The notes beneath the pieces are model-generated. The model had not been told where the DNA came from and searched no databases. It worked only from the letters and a program-made list of their open reading frames with translations. This document shows, piece after piece, positions 32,928-41,133 of a stretch of DNA of 48,131 bases (the first letter of the stretch is position 1; every line of letters starts with the position of its first letter). A program made the position numbers and the translations under genes. The stretch is from an uncultured Eubacteriales bacterium (GTDB lineage: Bacteria; Bacillota; Clostridia; Lachnospirales; Lachnospiraceae), in assembly GCA_900318405.1 (NCBI GenBank), contig ONKP01000045.1:1-48131 (forward strand), given 5' to 3'.

Positions 32928-34292
32928 ATGAAAAGAGAAACTCTGGGATCGCGCCTCGGCTTTATTCTCATATCTGCCGGGTGCGCGATCGGCGTGGGAA
33001 ATGTCTGGCGTTTTCCGTATATCTGTGGTCAGTACGGCGGTGGATTTTTCCTCATCATCTACATTGTCTTCCTGGCGATCCTCGGCATTCCCGTTCTCAC
33101 GATGGAATATTCGATCGGCCGTGCGAGTCAGGTGAGTATTCTTCCTGCCTACAGGAAGCTGGAAAAAAAGGGTTCTAAATTTCATCTCATGGGATATCTT
33201 TCCATGGCGGGTAACTACGTGCTGCTCATGTATTACTCGGTGATCTCGGGATGGATCCTGTACTACGCCTGGCTGATGGCGAAGGGCACATTTGTCAATG
33301 CTGACACACAGCTTGTCGCCGACACATTCAATCAAATGATGGATACGCCGGGTATCCTGATCAGCGCCATGCTCATCGTCATGCTGATCACGACAGTTGT
33401 CTGCAGCATCGGGCTCCAGAAGGGCGTCGAAAACATCACGAAGTTCATGATGCTGGCATTGCTGATCATCATGGTGATCCTCGGGATCAGAAGTCTCACG
33501 CTTCCGGGCGGGCAGGACGGACTCTCCTTTTACCTGAAGCCCAACGGGGAGCACATCAGAAAAGCCGGCCTGTTCAACGTGATGTACGCGGCTCTCAACC
33601 AGAGCTTTTTTACGCTTTCCATCGGCATGGGCGGCATGGAAATCTTCGGAAGCTACATCAACCGCAAAAAGCGTCTTGCCGGAGAAGCCGTCATCGTTTC
33701 AGCGCTCGATACGTTCGTCGCGTTTACGGCGGGCCTGATTATTTTTCCGGCATGCTTTGCCTACGGTGTAAATCCCGATGCAGGGCCGAGCCTGATCTTC
33801 ATGACGCTTCCGCGCGTCTTTTCCTCCATGCATGGCGGACGCATCTGGGGAACGATGTTCTTTATTTTTCTGTCGTTTGCCGCACTCTCCACGATGATCG
33901 GCGTGTTCGAGAACATCATCGCCTTTTCCATCGACCTGCGCGGTACGAAGCGCAGGAAGAGCGGCATCGTCAACGGCCTGATCATCGCGATCTGCTCGAT
34001 CCCGTGCGCGCTCGGCTTCAACCTGTGGAGCGCCGCGCAGCTTGTGCCGGGGAAGACGATCATGGATATGGAAGATTTCTTTGTGAGCAATATCTGCCTT
34101 CCTGTAGGATCCTTTGTCATCATCCTCTTCTGCACGTGGAAATTCGGCTGGGGATTTGACAACTTCATCAGAGAAGCGAACACAGGTGAAGGCCTCAAAG
34201 TGCCGCGCGGACTGCGGTGGTATTTCAAGTACATTCTGCCGATCATCGTCGGTTTTCTCGTTGTCTACGGCATCATCACGTTTTTCAGATAG
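32928..34292 (+). CDS. Sodium:amino-acid symporter, NSS family
   Basis: 454 residues, ATG behind AAAGGTGG. It begins with the NSS signature SRLGFILISAGCAIGVGNVWR followed by FPYICGQYGGGFFL (helix 1 and the Na+ and substrate sites), then about ten further helices. Bacterial NSS members of this length carry amino acids such as tryptophan, leucine or tyrosine with Na+. Coupling to a bulky-substrate 2-hydroxyacid dehydrogenase suggests uptake of a hydrophobic amino acid for fermentation to its 2-hydroxyacid; a transaminase would be needed from elsewhere. Confidence 0.92.
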   Translation: MKRETLGSRLGFILISAGCAIGVGNVWRFPYICGQYGGGFFLIIYIVFLAILGIPVLTMEYSIGRASQVSILPAYRKLEKKGSKFHLMGYLSMAGNYVLLMYYSVISGWILYYAWLMAKGTFVNADTQLVADTFNQMMDTPGILISAMLIVMLITTVVCSIGLQKGVENITKFMMLALLIIMVILGIRSLTLPGGQDGLSFYLKPNGEHIRKAGLFNVMYAALNQSFFTLSIGMGGMEIFGSYINRKKRLAGEAVIVSALDTFVAFTAGLIIFPACFAYGVNPDAGPSLIFMTLPRVFSSMHGGRIWGTMFFIFLSFAALSTMIGVFENIIAFSIDLRGTKRRKSGIVNGLIIAICSIPCALGFNLWSAAQLVPGKTIMDMEDFFVSNICLPVGSFVIILFCTWKFGWGFDNFIREANTGEGLKVPRGLRWYFKYILPIIVGFLVVYGIITFFR

Positions 34293-34379
34293 GGCAGACA
34301 CACTTCGCATCACCTGACCTCATGAGATCAGAAACTGCTTCTCATACACGATCACGGGAATCTCTGCAGATGAGACCGG

Positions 34380-35621
34380 TCAGCTTTCGGCCAGCTTCAG
34401 AAAAACTGACGCTGCCGTCTGCAGAATGTGATCATTAAAATCATAGGCGGGCTGGTGCGGCATCGGCCAGTCCATACCGTTTCCTATGTAGAACATGGCA
34501 CCGGGGCATACTCTGGTATACCATCCGAAATCCTCGGACGGCCGCCACGGCTGATCCATCGGCGCCAGCTTCAGGCCGAGCTCCGCAGCCGCACAACGGA
34601 CTTTTTCCGCACATGCCGGATCATTGACTGTCGCCGGGAACGGATCATACGTTGAAAAATCAACGTTCAAGCCATACTCATCCGCCAGCTGCCCGGCACG
34701 CCGGCGGAGTGCCTGTTCCATTCCGCCAAGTTCCTCATCTGATTCTGTCCGCAGGGTAAAGGCGATCTCTCCTTCTCCCGGAGAAATGCCGAAATCCAGA
34801 CTTCCCTCCCGCATGCAGACGATCGTGCAGAGATGTATGCCCTGATTTTTCTGTTCCTGGCCTCCCTGCTCCGCCTGTTCTTCGCGCTCTTCCTGCTCTT
34901 CGTGCTCTTTATACTCTTCCTGCTCCTCGTGCTCTTCCTGCTCCTTGGGCTCTTCCTGCTCTTGTTCTTTCCGCTCTGCCTTCATCTGCTGCGAGTAAAG
35001 CGCCAGAGAGGCGATGGCAGCAGCCGGGTTCCGACCGTCTTCCGGCGTTCCTGCATGCGCTCTTTCTCCGTGAAATTTCACCAGAAGACCCACAGAGGCA
35101 CACTGGGTCAGGCGGTCACGAACCATCACCGCAGCCTCCGGATAACCGCTAAGATTGTGAAAGGCATAGACTTCGCTGACCGGCGTCTCTCTGAGGAAAT
35201 CCGCGCAGGGTTTTCCGCCGCGGCCGGTCTCTTCCGCAGACTGGAAGATCAGATATACCGGACGGTGGACATCAGCATCCTCTTCCAGCAGCACTGCCAG
35301 GGCAGCCAGCACGGAGGAATGTCCGTCATGGCCGCATTTATGCGCCGCACCGGTATTCTGCGATCCGTACGGCAGTGAAATCGTCTCCGGCACCGGCAGC
35401 GCATCCATGTCTGCACGAAATGCGATCGGCGGCTGTCCATTCTTCTCTGCCGGCTCATACAGCGCATAGAACCATTCCCCCATGTCAACAATCTTCAGCT
35501 TTGTATACTTCTGAATAAACGCCATCAGGCGCGCCTTCGTCTGTCTCTCCTGTCCCGAAAGCTCCGGATGCCGATGCAGCTCATGACGCAGCTCCATAGC
35601 TTTTTCCCATAGTTGATCCAT
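34380..35621 (-). CDS. M20-family amidohydrolase with Glu/Gln-rich insertion
   Basis: 413 residues from the ATG giving MDQLWEKAME; an ATG seven codons upstream has no better site. Metal-ligand motifs of M20D hydrolases are present: RADMDALPVPE, AHKCGHDGHSS and AEETGRGG, with the lid-domain HAGTPEDGRNP. Between about residues 214 and 262, in the lid, there is a charged low-complexity insertion made of EEQEE-, EEHEE- and EEYKEHEE-like units that the family normally lacks. Likely substrates are N-acyl amino acids or similar amides. It converges with the NSS transporter gene and could supply it with free amino acids, which is inference. Confidence 0.88.
   Translation of the reverse strand: MDQLWEKAMELRHELHRHPELSGQERQTKARLMAFIQKYTKLKIVDMGEWFYALYEPAEKNGQPPIAFRADMDALPVPETISLPYGSQNTGAAHKCGHDGHSSVLAALAVLLEEDADVHRPVYLIFQSAEETGRGGKPCADFLRETPVSEVYAFHNLSGYPEAAVMVRDRLTQCASVGLLVKFHGERAHAGTPEDGRNPAAAIASLALYSQQMKAERKEQEQEEPKEQEEHEEQEEYKEHEEQEEREEQAEQGGQEQKNQGIHLCTIVCMREGSLDFGISPGEGEIAFTLRTESDEELGGMEQALRRRAGQLADEYGLNVDFSTYDPFPATVNDPACAEKVRCAAAELGLKLAPMDQPWRPSEDFGWYTRVCPGAMFYIGNGMDWPMPHQPAYDFNDHILQTAASVFLKLAES
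34855..34980. repeat. Low-complexity Glu/Gln repeat inside the M20 gene
   Basis: Pyrimidine-rich repeats of GCTCTTCCT-type units on the plus strand encode the acidic insertion in the amidohydrolase lid. The repeats keep the frame. Confidence 0.8.
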
Positions 35622-35681
35622 TTTGACTTCGCCCCATTCCATTCATTTTTCAAAAATATTATCATGTGTATATAAAAGTCA

Positions 35682-35741
35682 TTTGCCCGCTTTTGCTCAG
35701 GTACAACGTGGGTGATGGCTTTCGACACGGTTATCATATTG
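35682..35741. repeat. Dispersed 55-60 bp element, copy 1
   Basis: GCCCGCTTTTGCTCAGGTAC followed by GTGATGGCTTTCGACACGG matches 44491-44553 at about 42 of 53 aligned positions, with mostly transition differences. It lies about 60 bp upstream of the M20 gene, which is read leftward. Confidence 0.6.
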
Positions 35742-35857
35742 TCAGATCACGGCTGTTATTGTAGCACGGAAAGATCATCGTTGTGCAGGCAGACGGGGCC
35801 ATTGTCACTGTGGTATGACAACGAGCAGACGGAGACATTTTAATTGTAATATTATTA

Positions 35858-35886
35858 TTGACATTTAAAATGTAACAATATATATT
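35858..35886 (+). promoter_or_regulatory. Promoter of the sirtuin-macrodomain locus with overlapping palindrome
   Basis: TTGACA (35858-35863), a 17-bp spacer and TATATT (35881-35886). ACATTTAAAATGT, a near-perfect palindrome overlapping the -35 box, is a possible operator. The surrounding stretch is strongly AT-rich. Confidence 0.75.
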
Positions 35887-35935
35887 TCAATTATAAGGTG
35901 TAAACAACAAATGGCAGTAGTACAGGGAGGCAGCC

Positions 35936-36865
35936 ATGCTCAGAATATTTGATTCAGGAAGAATTAGCGGAGGTATCACACAGGATCCGAGCGAGCAGAT
36001 CAGGATCCTCAAGGATCAGCTGGATCAGGCTGAGGCCGTGCTCATCGGTGCAGGCGCCGGTCTTTCTACAGCCGCCGGTTTCACCTATGCCGGCGAACGT
36101 TTTCATAAATACTTCCGTGATTTTGCAGAAAAATACGGTATTCAGGATATGTACTCCGGCGGGTTCTATCCTTTTGAGGATCAGGAGACCTACTGGGCGT
36201 GGTGGAGCCGGCATATCTACTACAACCGTTATGTAAAAGCCCCTTCTGATGTCTACCCCACGCTTCTTTCCCTGGTCAGAGACAGGGATTATTTCGTACT
36301 GACGACCAATGTGGATCACCAGTTTCAGCTGGCGGGATTCGATAAAAAAAGGCTTTTTTATACGCAGGGAGATTACGGCCTCCTGCAGAGTGTCAATCCA
36401 CAGATTAAAAAAACATACGATAACGAAAAGATCATCATGCGCATGATGGAGGCACAGGGGTTTGTGCGCGATGAACATGGTATTTTTCAGGTGCCGGAAG
36501 GCGGAAACCTCCAGATGCGTGTGCCAACGGAACTGATCCCGAAATGTCCGGATGACGGCAGCAACATGACAATGAATCTCCGCTGTGATGACACCTTTGT
36601 ACAGGACGATGGCTGGTATGCGGCGCTGAACAGATACCAGGATTTTACCCGCCGTCATGAGAATATGCGGGTCCTCTATCTGGAGCTCGGCGTGGGTATG
36701 AATACCCCTGTGATCATCAAGTATCCGTTCTGGCAGTATACACAGGAGAATCCGAAAGCATTTTATACCTGCATCAACAAGGGCGAGGCGTACTGCCCGG
36801 AACGGATTGAAGACAGATCCGTCTGCATTGACGGCGATATCGGGGAAGTACTGAAAAAACTTTGA
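35936..36865 (+). CDS. Class M sirtuin (SirTM-like, protein ADP-ribosyltransferase type)
   Basis: 309 residues, ATG behind GGGAGG. The NAD-binding Rossmann part has VLIGAGAGLSTAAGFTYAG; TTNVDHQF carries Asn125, and YTQGDYG has Gln144 where ordinary sirtuins have the catalytic His. The 19-residue spacing between these two matches that of the key residues I recall for characterised class M enzymes, which ADP-ribosylate a lipoylated carrier protein rather than deacetylate. The small domain reads IPKCPDDGSNMTMNLRCDD, so a second CxxC-type cysteine is absent. A macrodomain hydrolase is encoded two genes downstream, as in known SirTM operons. GcvH-L and lipoate ligase are not in this window. Confidence 0.88.
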   Translation: MLRIFDSGRISGGITQDPSEQIRILKDQLDQAEAVLIGAGAGLSTAAGFTYAGERFHKYFRDFAEKYGIQDMYSGGFYPFEDQETYWAWWSRHIYYNRYVKAPSDVYPTLLSLVRDRDYFVLTTNVDHQFQLAGFDKKRLFYTQGDYGLLQSVNPQIKKTYDNEKIIMRMMEAQGFVRDEHGIFQVPEGGNLQMRVPTELIPKCPDDGSNMTMNLRCDDTFVQDDGWYAALNRYQDFTRRHENMRVLYLELGVGMNTPVIIKYPFWQYTQENPKAFYTCINKGEAYCPERIEDRSVCIDGDIGEVLKKL

Positions 36866-37100
36866 TTTTGAGTAAGTTTCATTATGAAAAGTACAATTTA
36901 ACGCGCCAGATTTTGCAAATAATAGAATATATGACGCGTTAACTCACGCTTTTGCACCGTGCTATGGTATGATGACGTTCTGACAGAATTGCATTGATGA
37001 GCGTGACAGACGCGCAATAAATGAAACATCCCGATGATCAGTCAACCTTACTGATAAAATATTATCGGCAAAGAGATCAGATTTCCATATTTGAAAGAAG

Positions 37101-38201
37101 ATGAAAAAGATGAGCAGGATAGAATCGGACAGTTTCGGATTTGAAACAGCCGCGGCTGCGTCAGCCTCTCCGGAAGAATGGAATCGGGCATTGTCGTATC
37201 TGAGAAAGTACGCAGAAAATTCTCTGGCGTATCTGGCTCTGGAGCCGGATAAGGAATGGCTGTTTTCCGAGAATCCGGAAGGTATGGTAAGCTTTGCGCG
37301 GTCTGGGCATACGATCGTGGTCTGCGGGGATCCGATTTGTGCAGCAGAGAGTTTTCCAAAGATACTGGCGATGCTTCGATCCTTTTCGGCGGCAGAGCGA
37401 AAACATCTGGTTTTTCTGATGACCAATGAAACCCATATACCGGAGTACCAGGCAGAAGGACTGGGCTGCTTTAAGTGCGGCGAGGAGGCGGTCTTCGATG
37501 TACAGACCTGGTCGATGCAGGGAGGACGCTGCGCCAAGGTGAGATCTTCCTGCCATACGGCGATGAATTACGGCCTTACGGTGCATGAATACCGGCCGCA
37601 GTCAAAGCGGGATGAGAACATTGAGCACCAGTTTCATGAAATCACAGATGCATGGCTTGAAGAAAAACATACGGCCAGACTGCAATTTGCCGTCGGCAGT
37701 CTGATGCTGGAGATGCAGTGCGACAAGAGATATTTCTATGCTGTCGATCCGGAAGGTGTCATTCAGGGCATCAATGTGCTGAATCCGTATCTGGGAGGAA
37801 AAGGATGGATCGTGGATATCATGCGGCGCCGGGATGGGTGTCCCCATGGTGTGATGGAACTTTTGTTTCATGACATTATGGAGACACTGAAGAAAGAAGG
37901 CATACAGGAAGCGAGTCTCGGCGTGGCTCCGTTTTTCAATACGGAGGCAGAAGACCATCCCTGCCTGATCGAGAAGGCAGAGCACTATATATATGAAAAC
38001 ATGAATTATATCTATGGTTTTAAACCCCTGTATATCGCCAAAAACAAATTCAACCCGAAATGGAAGAACACGTATGTTGTCTGTTATCCGAAGCATATGT
38101 CCTTCTGGATGGAGGAGGCGGCCTTTGCCGTTCTGGATTCCCGGGGATTCAGCGATTACGTGCATGCTTATCTGGAAATGCGGCGGGTGCAGAGAAAGTG
38201 A
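37101..38201 (+). CDS. DUF2156 protein (MprF C-terminal-like acyl/aminoacyltransferase fold)
   Basis: 366 residues; ATG at 37101 with a weak site, or the ATG three codons later. It is soluble, with no membrane helices. Tandem GNAT-like halves are suggested: DKEWLFSENPEGMVSFARSG with VVCGDPIC in the first, and YGLTVHEYRP, FAVGSLMLEM, VIQGINVLNPYLGGKGWIVD, in part, with MRRRDGCPHGVMELLF in the second. The final YGFKPLYIAKNKFNPKW is characteristic of DUF2156/lysyl-phosphatidylglycerol synthetase C-domains, which transfer an amino acid from charged tRNA. Free-standing forms have unknown acceptors. It sits between the sirtuin and the macrodomain on the same strand. Confidence 0.82.
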   Translation: MKKMSRIESDSFGFETAAAASASPEEWNRALSYLRKYAENSLAYLALEPDKEWLFSENPEGMVSFARSGHTIVVCGDPICAAESFPKILAMLRSFSAAERKHLVFLMTNETHIPEYQAEGLGCFKCGEEAVFDVQTWSMQGGRCAKVRSSCHTAMNYGLTVHEYRPQSKRDENIEHQFHEITDAWLEEKHTARLQFAVGSLMLEMQCDKRYFYAVDPEGVIQGINVLNPYLGGKGWIVDIMRRRDGCPHGVMELLFHDIMETLKKEGIQEASLGVAPFFNTEAEDHPCLIEKAEHYIYENMNYIYGFKPLYIAKNKFNPKWKNTYVVCYPKHMSFWMEEAAFAVLDSRGFSDYVHAYLEMRRVQRK

Positions 38202-38313
38202 TTCTTCCGGGGGAAAGTCACGGAAGCTATATCGTCCACAGTGAAAAGCCTGCAAAGATCATCCTGGATTTTTTGGGCAGAAAAATGCATAGCAATTTAA
38301 CAGGAGCAGGAAG

Positions 38314-39129
38314 ATGAATCAGAAAGAACGAGTCACATATCTCATCCGATATCTTGAAAAAGAAATGCCGGAATACAGGATTCCGGAAATCCCGCAGGAT
38401 GAACAGGAGGCTTTTAACCTGTTCCGCGCCCTGTGCAATGTACGGATGCCCGGTCCGGTATCCGAAGAATTCCTGCAGGTTCAGGATGCTTTTCTGCAGG
38501 AGGAAACAGCTAAAAAGGGAATCACGGACATCAAAGATCTGCACCCGGTTCCCGCTGACAGCCGGCTCTTCCTCTGGCAGGGTGATATCACTGCGCTGCG
38601 CTGTGATGCGATCGTCAATGCTGCGAACAGTCAGATGCTGGGGTGTTTCCAGCCGCTGCATAACTGCATAGATAACGCAGAAAATACATATGCAGGTGTT
38701 CAGCTCAGAAATTACATGGCAGAACAGATGGGGCAGATGAAGCAGAAATACGGCCGGGACTATGAACAGCCAACGGCGGTTCCGATGATCAGCCCCGCTT
38801 TTAATCTTCCGTCAAAGTACATTGTCCACGTCGTCGGCCCGATCGTCTCCCCGTTTCTGACGCAGACTCATAAGGATCAGCTTGCTGAGTGCTATCGCGC
38901 CAGTCTGGATCTGGCAGCTGACAACGGCTGTAAAAATATTGCTTTCTGCTGCATATCCACCGGCGTATTCATGTTCCCGCCCAAAAAAGCGGCAGAGATT
39001 GCCGTCGGCACCGTAAGAAAGTGGCTGGATGAGCATCCGGACAGCTGTATGAAGAGCGTCATCTTCAATGTATTCAAGGACAGTGATCTGTCAATATATC
39101 AGACGATTTTTAAAAACGCCGAATCCTGA
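38314..39129 (+). CDS. Macrodomain protein, zinc-type ADP-ribosyl hydrolase of SirTM loci
   Basis: 271 residues, ATG behind AGGAGCAGGAAG. An N-terminal helical extension of about 85 residues precedes the macrodomain: LFLWQGDITALRCDAIVNAA, in part, then NSQMLGCFQPLHNCIDN, where Cys, His and Cys are spaced as in the zinc-containing macrodomains linked to SirTM, and NLPSKYIVHVVGP and ISTGVFMFP for ADP-ribose. Such enzymes remove the ADP-ribose put on by the sirtuin. The pairing here supports a reversible protein ADP-ribosylation switch. Confidence 0.92.
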   Translation: MNQKERVTYLIRYLEKEMPEYRIPEIPQDEQEAFNLFRALCNVRMPGPVSEEFLQVQDAFLQEETAKKGITDIKDLHPVPADSRLFLWQGDITALRCDAIVNAANSQMLGCFQPLHNCIDNAENTYAGVQLRNYMAEQMGQMKQKYGRDYEQPTAVPMISPAFNLPSKYIVHVVGPIVSPFLTQTHKDQLAECYRASLDLAADNGCKNIAFCCISTGVFMFPPKKAAEIAVGTVRKWLDEHPDSCMKSVIFNVFKDSDLSIYQTIFKNAES

Positions 39130-39276
39130 ATTGATCAGCGACATTGCCTTCACTGCGATAACTGCTGCATAGATTGCCCTGTGGGCGCTGTCATAAAAAA
39201 TGAATGAAATCCATACCAGAAAATCAAGCTGTGACAGAAGTTCACCTGAAATCCGTCATGACCGCTCTAAACGGTA

Positions 39277-39282
39277 TATAAT
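39277..39282 (+). promoter_or_regulatory. TATAAT box ahead of the 49-residue protein
   Basis: A perfect TATAAT within GGTATATAATG lies about 40 bp upstream of the start codon. No clear -35 box at 17 bp was found, so the small gene may use an atypical or activator-dependent promoter. Confidence 0.45.
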
Positions 39283-39319
39283 GAACCTGATATGTAAGCA
39301 AAACTTCGAGGTGAATGAA

Positions 39320-39469
39320 ATGGAAAACTTTAAAAAGGGTGAAACTGTATTGGTAAAAGCTGTTGTCGATCGAGCGGCGGATGAAAATCACAAGCTGCTG
39401 AGACTGGTGACAGAAAAAGGGACGGTGCTCTGGGCTTCCCCGGAGGAGGTTATTAAAAAGCCAGAATAA
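39320..39469 (+). CDS. Small 49-residue protein, unknown function
   Basis: The start at 39320 lies 8 nt after GAGGTG; a longer upstream frame has no site and is rejected. The sequence MENFKKGETVLVKAVVDRA alternates charged and hydrophobic residues, ends in LWASPEEVIKKPE and is predicted to be mostly beta strand, like a small SH3-type barrel. I do not recognise it. It is the last plus-strand gene after the macrodomain and has its own TATAAT box. Confidence 0.65.
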   Translation: MENFKKGETVLVKAVVDRAADENHKLLRLVTEKGTVLWASPEEVIKKPE

Positions 39470-39579
39470 TAAAGACGGCAGCGTCACCACTTTATATGAT
39501 TCCGCAAACCTTTGTATAACATCAGCTGACCGAAGCACTTCTACATATGACTTGAAATCTTCTGAAACACATAAATAAA

Positions 39580-39608
39580 CCGGATATCCCAAGGTCAGAG
39601 ATATCCGG
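39580..39608 (-). terminator. Intrinsic terminator of the sugar operon
   Basis: CCGGATATC and GATATCCGG are perfect arms. On the minus strand TTTATTTATG follows. It lies 30 bp after the kinase stop. Confidence 0.88.
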
Positions 39609-39638
39609 AAGCCAGGAATCAGGAATAAATTTTGTTCG

Positions 39639-41105
39639 TTACAGTGCTTTCGCACACTGCTCAGCGCCCGTGAGAGCCGCCTTCCAGCCCCTGCGCATCT
39701 GCTGTCTTCTTTTCTCGTTCGTCTCACTCCTGTAATGCTGGTAGTGAAGATTATCATACACTTCATCGGAATAAATACCGGCCTTCATGCCCGCCATATA
39801 GGCTGCACCGATCGCGGAAAGTTCCTCGCGGTCCGGCACATCGAGCGAACACTCGGCCAGAAGACTCTGCAGTTTCATCAGATAGTGATTTCTGGTCGGC
39901 CCGCCGTCGACACGCAGGCATTTCACCGGATGTCCGGATACTTCCTTCATCACTTCAATGACGTCCGTGACCTGCTGTGCGATACTGTCAACCGCTGCTT
40001 TTACAATCTCACTCCGGCCGGTGGTCCGGGACATATTCATGATTGCCGCCCGTACCTCCGTATTCCAGTGCGGCGCGGAAAGTCCCGTAAAGGCAGGCAC
40101 CAGAACTGTCTGATCTCCCGGGTTGGCCCTTGCGATCAGATCTTCCGTCTCACCAGGGGACGAGATCAGCTGCAGGTCATTTTTCAGCCAGGAGATCACA
40201 GCCCCGGTGTAGTTGATATTTCCCTCCAGGCAGTAGAATGTCCTGCCGTCCATCTGATACGCAATGGAGGTCGACAGTCTCGGATCCGAGACCATCTTGT
40301 CTCCGATATTCATCATGATCGACGAACCGGTGCCGTACGTGGCCTTGATCATGCCTTCCGTGCGGCAGTTCTGCCCGAACAGAGCCGCATGTGAATCACC
40401 GATTGCCGCCGTGATTGGCACGGCAGCAGGAAGAATTCCGTCGAAATCCGTCATTCCGAAATCACCGTTGCTGTCCGTGACCTCCGGGAGCATGGACGGT
40501 CTCACGTGAAAAATATCCATGAGCTCCTCATCCCACTGACCGCGCCGGATATCGTAAAGCTGTGTCCTGGAAGCATTTGTCGCATCCGTCTTATATACGG
40601 CGCCATGCGTCAGCCGGCAGATGAGCCAGGTATCAACCGTGCCGAGGCGGATCTTTTCCGGTTCGATGTCCTGCAGTTCATTCTCGAGGAACCACTGCAT
40701 TTTTGCCGCCGGAAAATACGGGGAAAGCTTCAGCCCTGTTTTTCCGAAGATCAGCTCTGCCTTATCCGCATGACGTGAGGCGATCTCTGCCGCCCTTCCG
40801 CACTGCCATACAATAGCTTTCGCAAACGGAAGCCCCTGCTGGTCAAAAGCGCAGGTTGTCTCTCTCTGGTTACTGATGCCGACAGCTTTGATCTGTGAGC
40901 CGTCGATACCGGTCTTCCGAAGCAGTTCCTGCAGTGCTTCCAGCAGATTCTGATAGATCTCGTTCAGATCATGGGAAACCCATCCCTGCTCACTGATCAG
41001 CTGACGGTGGCTTCTGTCGGTTTTTCCGGCAATTGCACCGTTTCTGTCAAACAGCAGGAGCTTGGTTCCCTGTGTACTCTGATCTATACCCAATATGTAA
41101 TCCAT
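39639..41105 (-). CDS. FGGY carbohydrate kinase (glycerol kinase/apulose kinase-like)
   Basis: 488 residues; the start is the ATG giving MDYILGIDQSTQGTKLLLFD, with the N-lobe phosphate loop. GlpK-like features are TDATNASRTQLYDI, AAIGDSHAALFGQNC, TYGTGSSIMMN and the adenosine motif RVDGGPTRNHYLM. FGGY kinases phosphorylate polyols or ketoses. It is the last gene of an operon with a split transketolase and an isomerase, the same gene set (kinase plus two-subunit transketolase plus isomerase) as the described D-apiose pathway with apulose kinase. Xylulose or glycerol kinase activity is possible. Confidence 0.85.
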   Translation of the reverse strand: MDYILGIDQSTQGTKLLLFDRNGAIAGKTDRSHRQLISEQGWVSHDLNEIYQNLLEALQELLRKTGIDGSQIKAVGISNQRETTCAFDQQGLPFAKAIVWQCGRAAEIASRHADKAELIFGKTGLKLSPYFPAAKMQWFLENELQDIEPEKIRLGTVDTWLICRLTHGAVYKTDATNASRTQLYDIRRGQWDEELMDIFHVRPSMLPEVTDSNGDFGMTDFDGILPAAVPITAAIGDSHAALFGQNCRTEGMIKATYGTGSSIMMNIGDKMVSDPRLSTSIAYQMDGRTFYCLEGNINYTGAVISWLKNDLQLISSPGETEDLIARANPGDQTVLVPAFTGLSAPHWNTEVRAAIMNMSRTTGRSEIVKAAVDSIAQQVTDVIEVMKEVSGHPVKCLRVDGGPTRNHYLMKLQSLLAECSLDVPDREELSAIGAAYMAGMKAGIYSDEVYDNLHYQHYRSETNEKRRQQMRRGWKAALTGAEQCAKAL

Positions 41106-41133
41106 TATTCTATCTCCAAAACCGTCCCTGCAG

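Noticed and set aside
35525-35737. 70-codon minus-strand frame across the dispersed element upstream of the M20 gene
   Set aside because: Its N-terminal part resembles the translation of the second element copy, but that copy has an in-frame stop. The rest runs out of frame into the M20 start, so coding is not supported.
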